From Acorus gramineus (lineage: Eukaryota > Streptophyta > Magnoliopsida > Acorales > Acoraceae): DNA of 64,000 nucleotides. Positions 21,191 to 31,188 of the stretch are shown here, one piece after another; the first letter of the stretch is position 1, and each line of letters starts with the position of its first letter. Below the pieces are notes generated by a model, which worked only from the letters and a program-made list of their open reading frames with translations, was not told the DNA's origin and searched no databases. The stretch spans positions 2,886,952 to 2,950,951 of the forward strand of contig CM060856.1 in the NCBI GenBank assembly GCA_030737835.1, read 5' to 3'. Both the position numbers and the translations under genes were made by a program.

Positions 21191-22431
21191 GAATTCTATT
21201 TTGTCGAAGTGATACTTATTGGAGGGAAAAAAAACAAAATAATCTTCTACCCAGGTTCGGGTGTGATCGGGTATTTAGATTGTCATTTCCACTGATATTT
21301 TGATTGGCGGGCATTAGAGGTAGTAAACAAGTCGAGCGAGTTGAGTTTTAACATGTTCAAAATTTAGACTAAACATGTTTTCATTTTTATCGATCAAATA
21401 ATAAGAAAAACAATGTTTGAAATTAGAGACTTAAAATGAAATATGAAGAAGAGAGGAACTGATCACTAAATAACATAGTTTACAAGTACTTAAAAATAAA
21501 ATCACATTTTATAAATTAACGGTGTATAGACGGACGTTTGATGGATGGACTAAAAACCAAATAGGCCGTTGAATATGGGGACTTAAAAAAGAAATGTGAA
21601 GAAGAGATGGATCAATCCCTAAATAGACATGTTTACATGGACTTAAAACTAAAAATTCCTTATAATAAATAGTGCTCAAACCCTTTATTTTTATGATTTT
21701 ATAACCTTTTCATTGCATTTAAATTTATATTTTTTTGTTGCTTTTAGGCTTTTAAATTATTATAAAATAAATTATATATTTATTTTATAACATTATAATA
21801 GTTTAAAATAAAATTATGTATAATATTAAACAAGTTAGATTTTCTGAATATGCATGGGGCCCAATTTAAAAATTCATCTAGGGAAAGAAATAGAGGGTGT
21901 TTTTTTTTAGACAAAAAATAATTTCATGTTATTATATATGCCCCTGCATGCGTCAAACAATGCATCATTATGCGCCCGTGTACACGCATAAGCATGTGTG
22001 GTTTCCTTTGTCTTTTCCAAGAAATATAGAGGGTCTTCGGCATGTGTTTGGCGGCAATGGAGAGAGAAAGAAGAGAGAGAAAAGAGGACATAAAAAAAAG
22101 GAGCAGTCCCCTTCAGGTTCTTCCAGCAAATTTCAATTTACATTGAGATAATGGATTGTTGTTGAAGTACCCTATGGATGTAGGCTTAAGCCGAACAACG
22201 TTAAATTTGGTGTTTTCTTATAGTTTGCTTGCTTTAATATTTTTTTTATTGCGTCAGTGATTGATTAGGGTTGTGTAAAATATTATCTCGCATAGAATTA
22301 TTTATTTCACATAGATAAAATTATCCAGGAATCCTAATAGTGATTCAGAGTGTTTCTGAACAATCGGCACATTTTCCTTCCATTGGTGTGAATCGTCTAT
22401 ACGACATCGCCTTATTAGGGTACTATACAGA
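21191..22431. other. Unassigned intergenic DNA
   Basis: No gene is supported. There are two similar AT-rich passages around 21400-21510 and 21540-21650 (shared words GGACTTAAAA, AATATGAAGAAGAGA-like and CCCTAAATA), suggesting a degenerate internal duplication. The open frame near 21897-22151 has no recognisable content. Confidence 0.4.
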
Positions 22432-22930
22432 TTAGCGGTGCAATTCAGTCGGTTTGATTCGATTTTTTACAAATCCATATTGAACCAAAGTATAATCCCA
22501 TATAACCCAAAAATCGAACCTAAAATTGAACTGAACCGTTAAAAATAAACATATATATACCCAATTATTTTTTTCATCCCACCTATTTGGGTTTGCTAGA
22601 TTATTTTTTTGAGTTGATAACAACTTTACATAAAATATCAAAAGGATAGGACTGATGATATAAATTAGTGTATTCATTTTTTTTTTATAAATATTAATAA
22701 TATAACAATAATATAGTTTTTGATAAAAAAAATGATCTAAATGAATATTAATTATAAATAATCATGTGTTTAAACTAATTCGATTTAGTTAATTTAGTTT
22801 TTTTTAAAAATAAATTAAAAATAGATCAATTTATTAATTTTTCAAACCATATTCAAACCAAACAAAAATTCTATTGATCCAAAATCCAAAAAAAAATCTG
22901 TTTTGATTTAGATTCACAGTTTAACCGATC
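22432..22930. mobile_element. Probable decayed hAT-like MITE
   Basis: The left part (CGGTTTGATTCGATTTTTTAC, AACCAAAGTATAA) and the right part (CAAACCATATTCAAACCAAAC, TTTAACCGATCCCCC) are loosely complementary and carry the GGTTT/AAACC wording of common plant hAT-like MITEs. I could not find convincing target duplications, so the boundaries are approximate. Confidence 0.35.
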
Positions 22931-23364
22931 CCCCAACAAAATTATATGTTTTGCTTAAGCCGTCAGTGCGGCGTCACCTTCCTAGGATGTGTGTCAGACT
23001 GTCAGCCCCCCTAGCGTATCTCTGTTCTTGTTAGTGAGCTATTAACGCCCATCATAATTAGATTTCTTGGAAACACCCTATATTTTATTGAACCTCAAAG
23101 CCTCAAACCAACAAATAGATAATGTCATTTGAAACTCAAAGTTGACAGAAACAATAGTCAAAAGGAAAGATAAAAAATTTGTAAAAACATGGATCTCATC
23201 ACAAAAATCTCTCTCAAGTAATTAACCAAGCGCAAAATTGAAACAGAGAGGGCACAAGGAAAAAAGAAAAGAGTGTCTACAGTTTCTACGACCCCCGACA
23301 ATTAAACAAGAATCCCGTAATAAAGAAAAAGTAAGCAAAGACAACAGAAGAAATAGGGAACCAA
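22931..23364. other. Intergenic DNA and 3' flank of the 23.4-kb small gene
   Basis: The part from about 23230 to 23364 resembles the 3' flank of the 25.8-kb gene (GTGTCTACAGTTTCT, ACAATTAAACAA, ACAGAAGAAAT) and belongs to the duplicated unit, probably as 3' UTR. The remainder holds nothing I recognise. Confidence 0.5.
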
Positions 23365-23607
23365 TCAACGAGTGACGAGGGTCTCAAAGAAGTCGAGCCC
23401 GTCGAATTCCTGTGCGAACCGGATCCGCCTCTGCTGCTGTTCATTCTTTTTGACCTTCACAAGCGGCTCGTTCTCTCTGTCGACCTTCCTCATCGTCGTC
23501 TCCTTTTTGGACTCGTTTTCCTTTTTCAGCCATGCTTTCATCCACCCCTCCGCGCTCATGTCGGTCGTGGCAAAGCTCAATATCGACATCGCCAAAAGCT
23601 TCTCCAT
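23365..23607 (-). CDS. Small plant protein, 80 aa, EFDGLDFF C-terminal motif (copy 3)
   Basis: A single-exon minus-strand frame. The start is placed at ATG 23605-23607, because this gives the same 80-residue MEKLLAMSIL protein as the other copies. An upstream in-frame extension is not shared. The stop is TGA at 23365-23367. The Lys/Glu-rich centre is the most diverged of the three close copies (about 15 of 80 residues differ from the 25.8-kb copy). The C-terminal RIRFAQEFDGLDFFETLVTR is almost unchanged. There are no gaps relative to the others. This pattern of conserved ends and a freer middle suggests selection on the protein. Function is not assigned. Confidence 0.82.
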   Translation of the reverse strand: MEKLLAMSILSFATTDMSAEGWMKAWLKKENESKKETTMRKVDRENEPLVKVKKNEQQQRRIRFAQEFDGLDFFETLVTR

Positions 23608-23672
23608 TGATTTATTAATGTTTTTTTTTTTTGTGTGATTTATTAATGAGACTTGGGGGTTGGGCAAGTGAG

Positions 23673-23735
23673 ATTTTATAGGGGATGGGGAGAGAATTCA
23701 AGGAAACTTGGAAGAGGAGACGAAGAATCATTTAA
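23673..23735 (-). promoter_or_regulatory. Proximal promoter of the 23.4-kb small gene
   Basis: The TATA box is CCTATAAAAT on the minus strand (23673-23682), about 70 bp before the ATG. The block GGAAACTTGGAAGAGGAGA (23702-23720, plus strand) is shared with the 25.8-kb copy and nearly with the 12.9-kb copy. It is followed by CATTTAATTA, also shared with the 25.8-kb copy. Confidence 0.6.
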
Positions 23736-24052
23736 TTAGGCAATTGCCCTCGCTTTAATTTTCTTTGTTCAATTAATAATATGGCCCGCCGTCATCGGAC
23801 TTTATTATGTCTTTGTGAATCACATTAATCGGCATTGATTAGGCCGTTTTTTGGTAATGTTCGGCGATATTTTTGGATGATTCTATTTTAGGTTTTTTTA
23901 ACTAGTGCACTTAGGACACTGGTTGAAACTCATATATTATTTTTATATTTATTAGAATTCCTTAAATATTTAGTTTTCACATTAAATGTAATTGCGCTAT
24001 CAATTTAAAGTGATTAAGTATTTTTACTAACCCAAAATACCTCTCGTGATTA
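23736..24052. other. Upstream flank of the 23.4-kb small gene
   Basis: This is AT-rich. The first part still resembles the promoter of the 25.8-kb gene, and the rest is unassigned. Confidence 0.4.
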
Positions 24053-24388
24053 GGGCTGGTAAACGAACCAAGCCGCTCGAGCTCGGCTCGGTTTAAGCTC
24101 GTTCAGGCTCATTCGATTAAACAAATGAGCGAGCTTGAACAATTTCTAAAGCTCGGTTAGGCTCGGGACCTGGATCGAATTTCATTTTGTGTTTAAATTC
24201 GACTCGTTGTGTTATAAAAAACTTAGTTGAAACTTGACTAAACTCTTTTATAAGACCCTAAAATGAAAAAAAATGTTAGGCTCATTGAGGCTCGTGAGCT
24301 CGACTCGGCTCGGCTCGACTCGACTCGTTTATAAACGAGCCAAGCTTAAACATGTCAAAGCTCAGCTCGTTCGGCTCGTTTACCACTC
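24053..24388. mobile_element. hAT-like MITE with GCTCG-rich ends
   Basis: The left end GGCTGGTAAACGAACCAAGC and the right end GCTCGTTTACCACTC form an imperfect inverted repeat. Both ends are packed with GCTCGG/CGAGC words. The flanks GTGATTAG and ATGATATT are only partly alike, so the target duplication is not proven. It has no coding capacity. It lies between the proximal promoter of the 23.4-kb gene and its distal upstream block. Confidence 0.6.
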
Positions 24389-24674
24389 ATGATATTGTAT
24401 AAAAAATTATAATATATATTTTTAATTATTAAAAAAATTAAATATAAATGATAAATATTTATCCTATGCATGATCTTATTTTCTAGAATTAAAAAATCAA
24501 GATGAAAAAAATTCTAAAATAAAATCACTATAAATTTTATTTTTTAGAACATCTTGTATAAATTGTTTTGGGAGGGAAAGTTTTAGACATATTAAAAATA
24601 ACAAATCACTCTTAATTGTTATGTGATTGCATTTAATGTGGAATATATTTATGAATAATTTCTTAAAAAAAAGA

Positions 24675-24746
24675 TAATAAATGGGTCTAATGAGCAGTTA
24701 AAAAAACTGATAATAAATGGGTCTAATGAGCAGTTAAAAAAACTGA
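24675..24746. repeat. Perfect tandem duplication of a 36-bp unit
   Basis: Two identical 36-bp copies (24675-24710 and 24711-24746) begin TAATAAATGGGTCTAATGAG and end TTAAAAAAACTGA. Their identity implies a recent event. It lies in non-coding DNA just before the distal upstream block. Confidence 0.95.
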
Positions 24747-24779
24747 TCATGTTGAAGAAGTCAAAATACATTTGAAATT

Positions 24780-25110
24780 GTGCGTGTTGGGCTGGTAGAC
24801 TCTTCCTCTGGCGTCCATATGACTCCAGAAGATGGAAGATATGCGTTTTTGACTATGGACGAGTACGTGTTTTTGACGTAGTCAAGCAAATATGGATACT
24901 GAAAAACTGTCATTTACGACGAAACTCACCAAAATAGATGACTAGAGATGTTCAGTAGTTTGGACTTTGGATGAAGAGGATGCATATCCGGTTGTTGACC
25001 CCTTCTCAAGAGGGGGAATGGACCTCCAGTTTCAAAGCGTCTTGTTATTATGAATAGATGCATATCCAGTAGTAAGAGGTTTCCACGCAGCAGTGCCTAA
25101 AATACATTGT
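24780..25110. other. Distal upstream block of the small-gene unit (copy of 23.4 kb)
   Basis: Homologous by eye to 20830-21190 and 26440-26755. Shared words include TGACTCCAGAA, GCGTTTTTGACTxTGGAC, GTAGTTTGGACTTTGGATGA, GATGCATATCC and TTCAAAGC. It includes an inner repeat of GAATAGATGCATATCCAGT near 25040. Confidence 0.6.
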
Positions 25111-25830
25111 TAAGACTCCGCAACTAAAAACTTATGACATCTAAGAGAGTTGTATTTGTGGTTTAATAAGTCAATGTTTTAATTTTTAAAAATGAATTTT
25201 GTTTGTAGAGAATCACATTTAACCCTTGCTTAGCTTAACAAATAAAATTTGATTTTAAGAAGTGAATTATGATTGTCTCATTTATTTAAGTATGCTAAAT
25301 AAAAGATTATTATTATTATGGCAGACCCCCTTAGCGGGGTGGTCGATTCTTACAAAGCAAAAAAAATAAATAAAAAAATAAAAGATTATCAAAGAAACTA
25401 CAGGGTACATAATGGAGCATTCTTACACCCAATTCCATTTTTAAATCCATTTTTAGCTTCACCAAAATACAGAGTACATAATGGAGTACATGATGTTCGG
25501 ATAAAGTAATCGGACGGCGCTCCTATATTTTTTCCTTTAACCTGAGTTTAAAATCAACAAACTCATTTAGCTATAAGTTGACCAAAACAGAAGCTTTAAA
25601 AGTAGTATAGTAAAAATCTTAAGAAATCTAAACAATGATCACAAAAAAGCCTTTCCCATCATTCATCAAGGAACCACTATAAATATATATATATATATAT
25701 CACAAAAGAGAGGCGAAAAAAACAAAAGAGTATCTACAATTTCTTCAACCTCAATAATTAAACAAAAATCCCCTTATAAATGAAAAAAAAAAAGAAGACG
25801 ACAAAGACGACAGAAGAAATGGGGGACGAA
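25111..25830. other. Intergenic DNA and 3' flank of the 25.8-kb small gene
   Basis: This contains a short word pair CAGGGTACATAATGGAG and CAGAGTACATAATGGAG (about 25400 and 25470), a TA microsatellite near 25684-25700, and a 3' flank from about 25700 that matches those of the two related genes. A piece near 25320-25360 (CCCCTTAGCGGGGTGG) is self-complementary. I do not recognise it. Confidence 0.45.
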
Positions 25831-26073
25831 TCAACGAGAGACGAGGGTCTCAAAGAAGTCGAGCCCGTCGAACTCTTGTGCGAACCGGATTCGCCTCTGC
25901 TGCTTTCCATTCTGCTCCACCTTCGCAGGCTTTTCGTTCTCCTTGTCGACCTTCCTCATCGTCATCTCCTTCTCGGACTTGCTCTCCTTCTTCAACCAAG
26001 CTTTCATCCACCCCTCCGCGCTCATGTCGGCTGTGGCAGAGCTCAAGATCGACATCGCCAATAGCTTCTCCAT
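25831..26073 (-). CDS. Small plant protein, 80 aa, EFDGLDFF C-terminal motif (copy 4)
   Basis: A single-exon minus-strand frame with ATG at 26071-26073 and TGA at 25831-25833. It encodes MEKLLAMSILSS, then GWMKAWLKKESKSEK, then a charged middle and the C-terminal RIRFAQEFDGLDFFETLVSR. It differs from the 12.9-kb copy at about 12 and from the 23.4-kb copy at about 15 of 80 positions, without any gap. It has no signal peptide, membrane segment or catalytic motif. I recognise this only as a small plant-specific protein type with a conserved EFDGL-FET tail, and do not assign a function. A TA microsatellite directly precedes the ATG, in the 5' UTR. Confidence 0.84.
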   Translation of the reverse strand: MEKLLAMSILSSATADMSAEGWMKAWLKKESKSEKEMTMRKVDKENEKPAKVEQNGKQQRRIRFAQEFDGLDFFETLVSR

Positions 26074-26133
26074 GCTTTTAAATATATATATATATATATT
26101 TTGTGACTTTTGTGTGTTTTCGTGTATTGGTCA

Positions 26134-26225
26134 ACTTTTATAGGGGGTGAGGAGAAGAAACTTGTGGTAACGGAAACTTGGAAGAGGAGATCGAGAAGGG
26201 GAGAGCCGGAGACGTTTCTAGAGTC
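26134..26225 (-). promoter_or_regulatory. Proximal promoter of the 25.8-kb small gene
   Basis: The TATA box is CCTATAAAAGT on the minus strand (26134-26144), about 65 bp before the ATG. The conserved block GGAAACTTGGAAGAGGAGA (26172-26190) and TTTCTAGAG (26215-26223) follow. The same order is seen at 13.2 kb, and the first two elements at 23.7 kb. Confidence 0.6.
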
Positions 26226-26439
26226 ATCATCATCATTTAATTATGCACCTGCCGTCTGCCTTTCTCTTAATTCTGTGACACGTGGCTCTAATCCGTTCAA
26301 TTATATGCCCATTAGCCTTCAATTAGAACGCGATGAGACCGACACGTTATCAAATAAAATTTAATTCCTTGACAGACAAGAAACTACTCAAGTAACAACA
26401 TTAAATAAATGCATTAAAAAAAAAAAACCTGATTAGCGT
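26226..26439. other. Upper promoter region of the 25.8-kb small gene
   Basis: It includes CATTTAATTATGCACCTGCC, comparable to CATTTAATTAGGCAATTGCC upstream of the 23.4-kb gene, and a poly-A run near 26416-26427. Nothing else is recognised. Confidence 0.4.
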
Positions 26440-26755
26440 GGTGTTTTGACTTTTGGGCTGTGCGTGCTTTCCATGTTTAAAAAAACATGCATGACGGAGT
26501 CAATCCCACGGAACAGTCGCCACGTACTACTAGAATGTGAACAAAACAATGGGCTTTAGATATTCCCTGGTTTGGACTTTGAATGAGGAGATGCATGCAT
26601 ATCCAGTTGGGGACCACCCCGAAGGGATGACCAGACCACCAACTTCAAAGCCTATCTTACTGGCAATGCCATTATTAATTAGACATTCCTTGTTGGTGGG
26701 GTTGGGGTTTGTGCAGTGTCCCACGCGTAGTTTCGTGTGTCTAAAATACAGTCAA
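26440..26755. other. Distal upstream block of the small-gene unit (copy of 25.8 kb)
   Basis: The clearest copy of the block also found at 20830-21190 and 24780-25110. It has GTTTTGACTTTTGGGCTGTG, GTGCTTTCC, GACGGAGTCAATCC, TGGTTTGGACTTTGAATGA, GATGCATGCATATCCAGTTG, GGGACCACC, and CTAAAATACA at its right end. Its role is unknown. Confidence 0.6.
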
Positions 26756-27321
26756 TGTCTATTTTTAAATAAAGTTTAAGAATTAAGATAGACAAAATTC
26801 GAATAAGGGGGAGAAGCGATAAAAATACAAAAATAAGCAGTAGGAAATAAACCTGGGCCCAAAGACCACAACGCCGTGGATAAAAAAGGTTTATCTCTTA
26901 ACGGAGCATTGCCATTCCAGCTACTCAATGATGCTCAAAGTGCGCTCATTGATCAGAATGCACCGAATCTTGCTTAAACAGATGCACTAAACCGGCCCAC
27001 AACTCAATGATGCTCAAATGTATACATCATGTAAAAAAAAAATCATTTTTTTTTATTATATCGGTTAAATAGATTAATACTAATAATTGGTATGCATGTA
27101 TATATGTGTTTGTATACATAGATTATTAAAACATAAAAACTATGTAAGGGTAGCACGATGAGACTGCGTGTAAGTAACATTCTCATCAGAGTAAATATGT
27201 GACACAGATTTTATGAATTATGAAAATTCAAATTTCATTTGCGCCTCCTACCGGTTTGACCTTGGGTACAGGGAAGCAATGCCACTTAGGCCCTCTACCT
27301 ACAAAGAGCCTAGGTCCCCTA
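26756..27321. other. Unassigned intergenic DNA
   Basis: No gene or transposon end is supported. The phrase CTCAATGATGCTCAAA occurs twice (near 26923 and 27003). The plus-strand frame that runs into the next element is compositional. Confidence 0.4.
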
Positions 27322-27329
27322 CCTATAAA

Positions 27330-28168
27330 TAGGCCTGTCAACGGGTCGGGTCCAGACCCGGACCCGACCCGACCCGGACCCGATTACATGTGTAATATAC
27401 CCGACCCGATTTGGACCCGACCCGAGTTGGACCGACCCGGCGGACCCGAACAAACAAACGGGTCGGGTCCGGGTCCACCCCGCCCCGACCCGTTGGACCC
27501 GTTGGACCCGACTGTTTTTTTAATATATGTTCATATATTATAAGACCATTAGTATTAGTTGATACATAATTTTATTTCTTACTTAACTTATTTTTGCATC
27601 TACAATCATAACAAGCCTATAAATCGGTTTGTTTTGGACAATTAACTTATTAGCATTTGAATTTGTATGATTAATTAGTTTGTTGCATGATTTATGTTTA
27701 TTATTTAGGTTAATATGCTAGTGTTTATTGTTTTGAATGTTGTTTCGGTTAATATTGTTTTGAATGTTGTTTAGGTTAGTTATGTTTATTATTTAAGTTA
27801 ATATGTTTTTTATGTTAGTGATTATTGTTTTAGATGTTGTTTAATAATTCATTTACTTCTTTTGAATTGTATAAAATTATATTCAAACATAGTCTCATTA
27901 ACAATAATGTTTTATTACAAAAAAATTTCAAATAGAATGATAAGGCAAACAAATACATGAGCTCTTCTCTTTTTTTTCTTTTTTTTTTTACCCAACCATC
28001 CGGGTCGGGTCGGACCCGGACCCGACCCGGGTCCGACGGGTCCGGGTCCGGGTCCACATTTCCCCGGACCCGTCGGGTCCTGGGTTGGACCTGGACCGCC
28101 GGGTCCTGTCACGGGTCGGGTCCGGGTCCACCCCGACCCGACCCGGACCCGACCCGTTGACAGGCCTA
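27330..28168. mobile_element. hAT-like non-autonomous element with GGGTCC-rich ends and exact 8-bp duplication
   Basis: The left end TAGGCCTGTCAACGGGTCGG is the reverse complement of the right end CGACCCGTTGACAGGCCTA. The flanks are identical 8-mers CCTATAAA (27322-27329 and 28169-28176). About 180 bp at each end consist of dense GACCCG, GGGTCC and CCCGACC hexamers in both orientations, while the centre (about 27530-27960) is AT-rich and non-coding. In hAT elements subterminal repeats bind the transposase. That these hexamers do so is inference. Confidence 0.88.
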
Positions 28169-28176
28169 CCTATAAA

Positions 28177-28924
28177 GCAGAATAATTTCTTTTGTTCCTA
28201 TTTTATTAGGAGTTTTTTTTGTTTTACTTACAGATATTTGTGGAAATTTAATAATTTCTTCTTCTTCTTCTTCTTCTTTTATTTTTATTTTAGAGGCTCA
28301 GCTTTTATTTGTTATTTAGTATATAATTATTTTAATTTTCTTTCCAGTGGTATTTTATTTTATTTATTGTTTGATTTGCAAGGAAGATGATCTTATTAGG
28401 TTGTGTTGATTTTCATATTTTAGTTTTACTTTTGATTTTTTTTTGTTTATTTCCTTATTTTTGTTTATTTTTATTCTTAATTTTTTGAAATGTATGAGTT
28501 ATTTTTATTTTTCCTATTTTATTAAGATTTATTTTGTTAGGATCATTTGTGCATAAAAAATGTATGACTAATTAAAACAAAAAAAAAAAACCAAAAAATA
28601 ACTCCAAAGATTTAGATACACCGAAATCAGCCACTTGTTAAAATTATACAAAAAAAAAAAAAAAGTATCATTCAACTATATGTTAATATAAAATGACCTA
28701 ATGGCCTTTTCTCATCTATGTTAAAATCTGGTAATACCTCAATAAAAGGAAACTTAACATAGAAAAATGTTTTTTTTTTCAATTTAAGAATACTTCCCAA
28801 CTTTTTTTTTGTTTTGTTTTTGAATTAACTGTCAAGAATTAGATAATCAAATGTTGAGTAAGGGCTAGGGTTTATCATTTCCAAAGTGTTTCTTGTTTGG
28901 CAAGGAGAGATGGAATGTTGGAAG
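28177..28924. other. Unassigned AT-rich DNA
   Basis: Very T-rich sequence with a CTT microsatellite at about 28257-28277. No open frame has recognisable content, and no gene is supported. Confidence 0.4.
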
Positions 28925-29430
28925 AGGTGTAAAATGGGTTGAGCGGTGCCGGCCCGGCCCGTTAGTGAACCGGCTAATGAGCTAATGAGCCATGTCATGT
29001 GGACACGTTAATTGAATGGAAAAAGATACACACAGCCCCCATTGCAGTCTATCTCATTTTATTTTATTTTTAAATTATACACTCACCTTTTGAAGTACAT
29101 GCTGTTATATGAAATAAAATATATACTAAAATACATCAATATATTTTTTTTCATAATGAAAAAAAGAAAAAAAATTGGATCATATATTATGATAGGGCCC
29201 ATACACTATGATAGTGCAGTATATACTATGTTATTATAGTGTATGGGACTGCATAACGGACTGCAAAAAAGAGTGCGTGTATCAACGCTCTAATTGAATA
29301 CATGTCATGGCGTTACGGCCCGACCGATAGCACACCAACCTAGCACGACCACCCTTGCCCACTCGGCAAGTTTACATGTTGCCCTGTGCCCATCCGACGA
29401 GCCAAATGGATCGAGCTCATTCACATATTT
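28925..29430. mobile_element. Probable hAT-like MITE remnant interrupted by another MITE
   Basis: GC-rich GGCCCGGCCCG wording at 28947-28965 and GGCCCGACC/CGACCACCC wording at 29318-29350 flank the small element at 29018-29290. With that element and one target copy removed, the two sides read as one sequence of the kind seen at the ends of other hAT-like elements here. Outer boundaries were not found. Confidence 0.4.
29018..29290. mobile_element. Palindromic Mutator-like MITE (GATACACAC family), exact 9-bp duplication
   Basis: The flanks are identical 9-mers TAATTGAAT (29009-29017 and 29291-29299). The left end GGAAAAAGATACACACAGCC and the right end GTGTATCAACGCTC are inverted relatives. The middle contains a strong palindrome around CATACACTATGATAGTGCAG and TATTATAGTGTATGGG (about 29200-29250). 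It has no coding capacity. Further copies lie at 31292-31575 (opposite orientation) and on either side of the Gypsy element (40.6 and 50.0 kb). Confidence 0.85.
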
Positions 29431-31180
29431 GTACGGACAATATTTAAGTGATAAACTTTTGTAAATTTTACTGACTTTTCACAAACATTTGTAGATTTTT
29501 AGAGTTTTTTAAAAAAATTCACCGATGGATTTTTGCATATTTTTTTTTACAGATTTTCACAATATATACTTTTGCAACGACATTATTTTGTCATTAACTT
29601 ATAATAAGAATAGAATCGAATATTTTCTATTTTTTTTGTGAAATTAAACATCGTGGCTTATCCATGAACTCCGGTGCTATTTGATTTCTTACCTTCAACA
29701 TTTTATTAAAATTCTAAATAATAGTCCATTTAGATTGGCTAAAAGTCATACAAGTTTGACAACATGGAGAATTTTGCCCGGCTATCATTTGAAAATTGGC
29801 AAGTATCTCTTTGACACAAATAAATCTAGCATCTTGTAAAAATATTTTTCTTTAATGATGCTGCAAAATTTCTGTGAGGCATCAGGATACATACTATACA
29901 ACTTACGGAATCTATTTTGATTATCACCGGTTAATTTATAATGCATATAAGTGTATTTAATAGTAGAAATAGGATGTCGAGCTAGTGGAGGTTCAATACA
30001 CCATTGAGAAATTATGCTTTTAAATTGAGTAACAAATCCCATTATTGTCATTGATGCTTATTTACTCCCACATCAAATTCATCATCGTTGTCAATTTCAT
30101 CCGATCTTCAACTGTGCCCCCTTCATCCTCTTCCAACATTTCCTTTTCTTTAGGTACATCTTCCTCTTGTTGATACATTTTCAAATGACAATACAACTTA
30201 AAAATAATTAAGAATATTTTAATAATGAAGATTTAATATATAAAAGATGTGATATATATAAGATTCAAATCATCATATAATTATAGAACAAAATAATACA
30301 AGTTCAACCATGAGTACAAATTTAACCAACATCAACTCATCAAGTTCATTATCATAAAATTCAAGTTTTACACATATAGAGTTATTGCACATTTAATCAA
30401 ATAAATAACAAAAAGAAACATATATAGCTGAAAATAATTGTGGATCTAGGCATATATTATATAACAACTAATAATAATAACAATAATAATGAAAATGATT
30501 GCTTACAACACAATCAAATTCACCATTCTCAAACATTTTATGAAACATATGAGGTGATAACAATATTTTATATATATGCACAATCATCAAAAATAAAAAA
30601 TAGAAGTCAGATTTTGTGAAATTAGAGATGAAAAATAGATAAATCATAAGAAAATTGCAACAAATTTATGAAAGACATGAGATGCAAAAATGAACATCCA
30701 TAAAAAATAAAAACATTTATAAAAAACAACATAAAAAAAAAGTAGAAAAAGAAGAGATTAATGTTAAAACAGAAGAAGAAGATGTTCACAGTGGTAGAGT
30801 TAAAGTCTATGAGAATCTCACTGTGAGATTTTGAAATGACTTTTTCATTTATATTTTCTCTCTAAATCTACTAAGTCTACGACTTATGAAAATCTTTACA
30901 AATCATTGTTGAAATTGAATAACACATAACATTTTGACTTTTTGTCACAATTGATGTCTCAATCAAATGATGCTCGATTTTTTGTCAACAACTCAGTAAT
31001 GTTCTAATTAAATAATTCAGAATTTAAAAATTCATGGACATTGATCTTTTGTCAAAGAAAATCTTAATTGAATAATCCCACACTAATTTTTAAAAAATTA
31101 AAATCATATGGGGATTCCACACAAGACTACCCACGTTTTTCCTTTTAGGAAAAAACTACAGCTTTGAATGCAATGATCTC
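29431..31180. other. Unassigned intergenic DNA
   Basis: AT-rich sequence. A minus-strand frame of 88 codons (29785-30051) starts MTIMGFVTQFKSIISQWCIE. Its content is not clearly low-complexity, and it might be a scrap of a transposase, but I cannot match it to a family. Acidic-looking coding text continues upstream of it on the minus strand up to about 30160. No boundaries or second domain were found. Confidence 0.35.
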
Positions 31181-31188
31181 ATTCAAAT

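Noticed and set aside
23608-23667. Twenty-codon N-terminal extension of the 23.4-kb gene
   Set aside because: The extension is not shared by the other copies and runs through a poly-T tract just downstream of the TATA box. The 80-codon form is conserved.
27220-27543. Plus-strand 107-codon frame rich in Pro, Asp and Gly
   Set aside because: It is produced by the GACCCG hexamers of the hAT-like element end. The same bias gives frames on the opposite strand near 27.9-28.1 kb.
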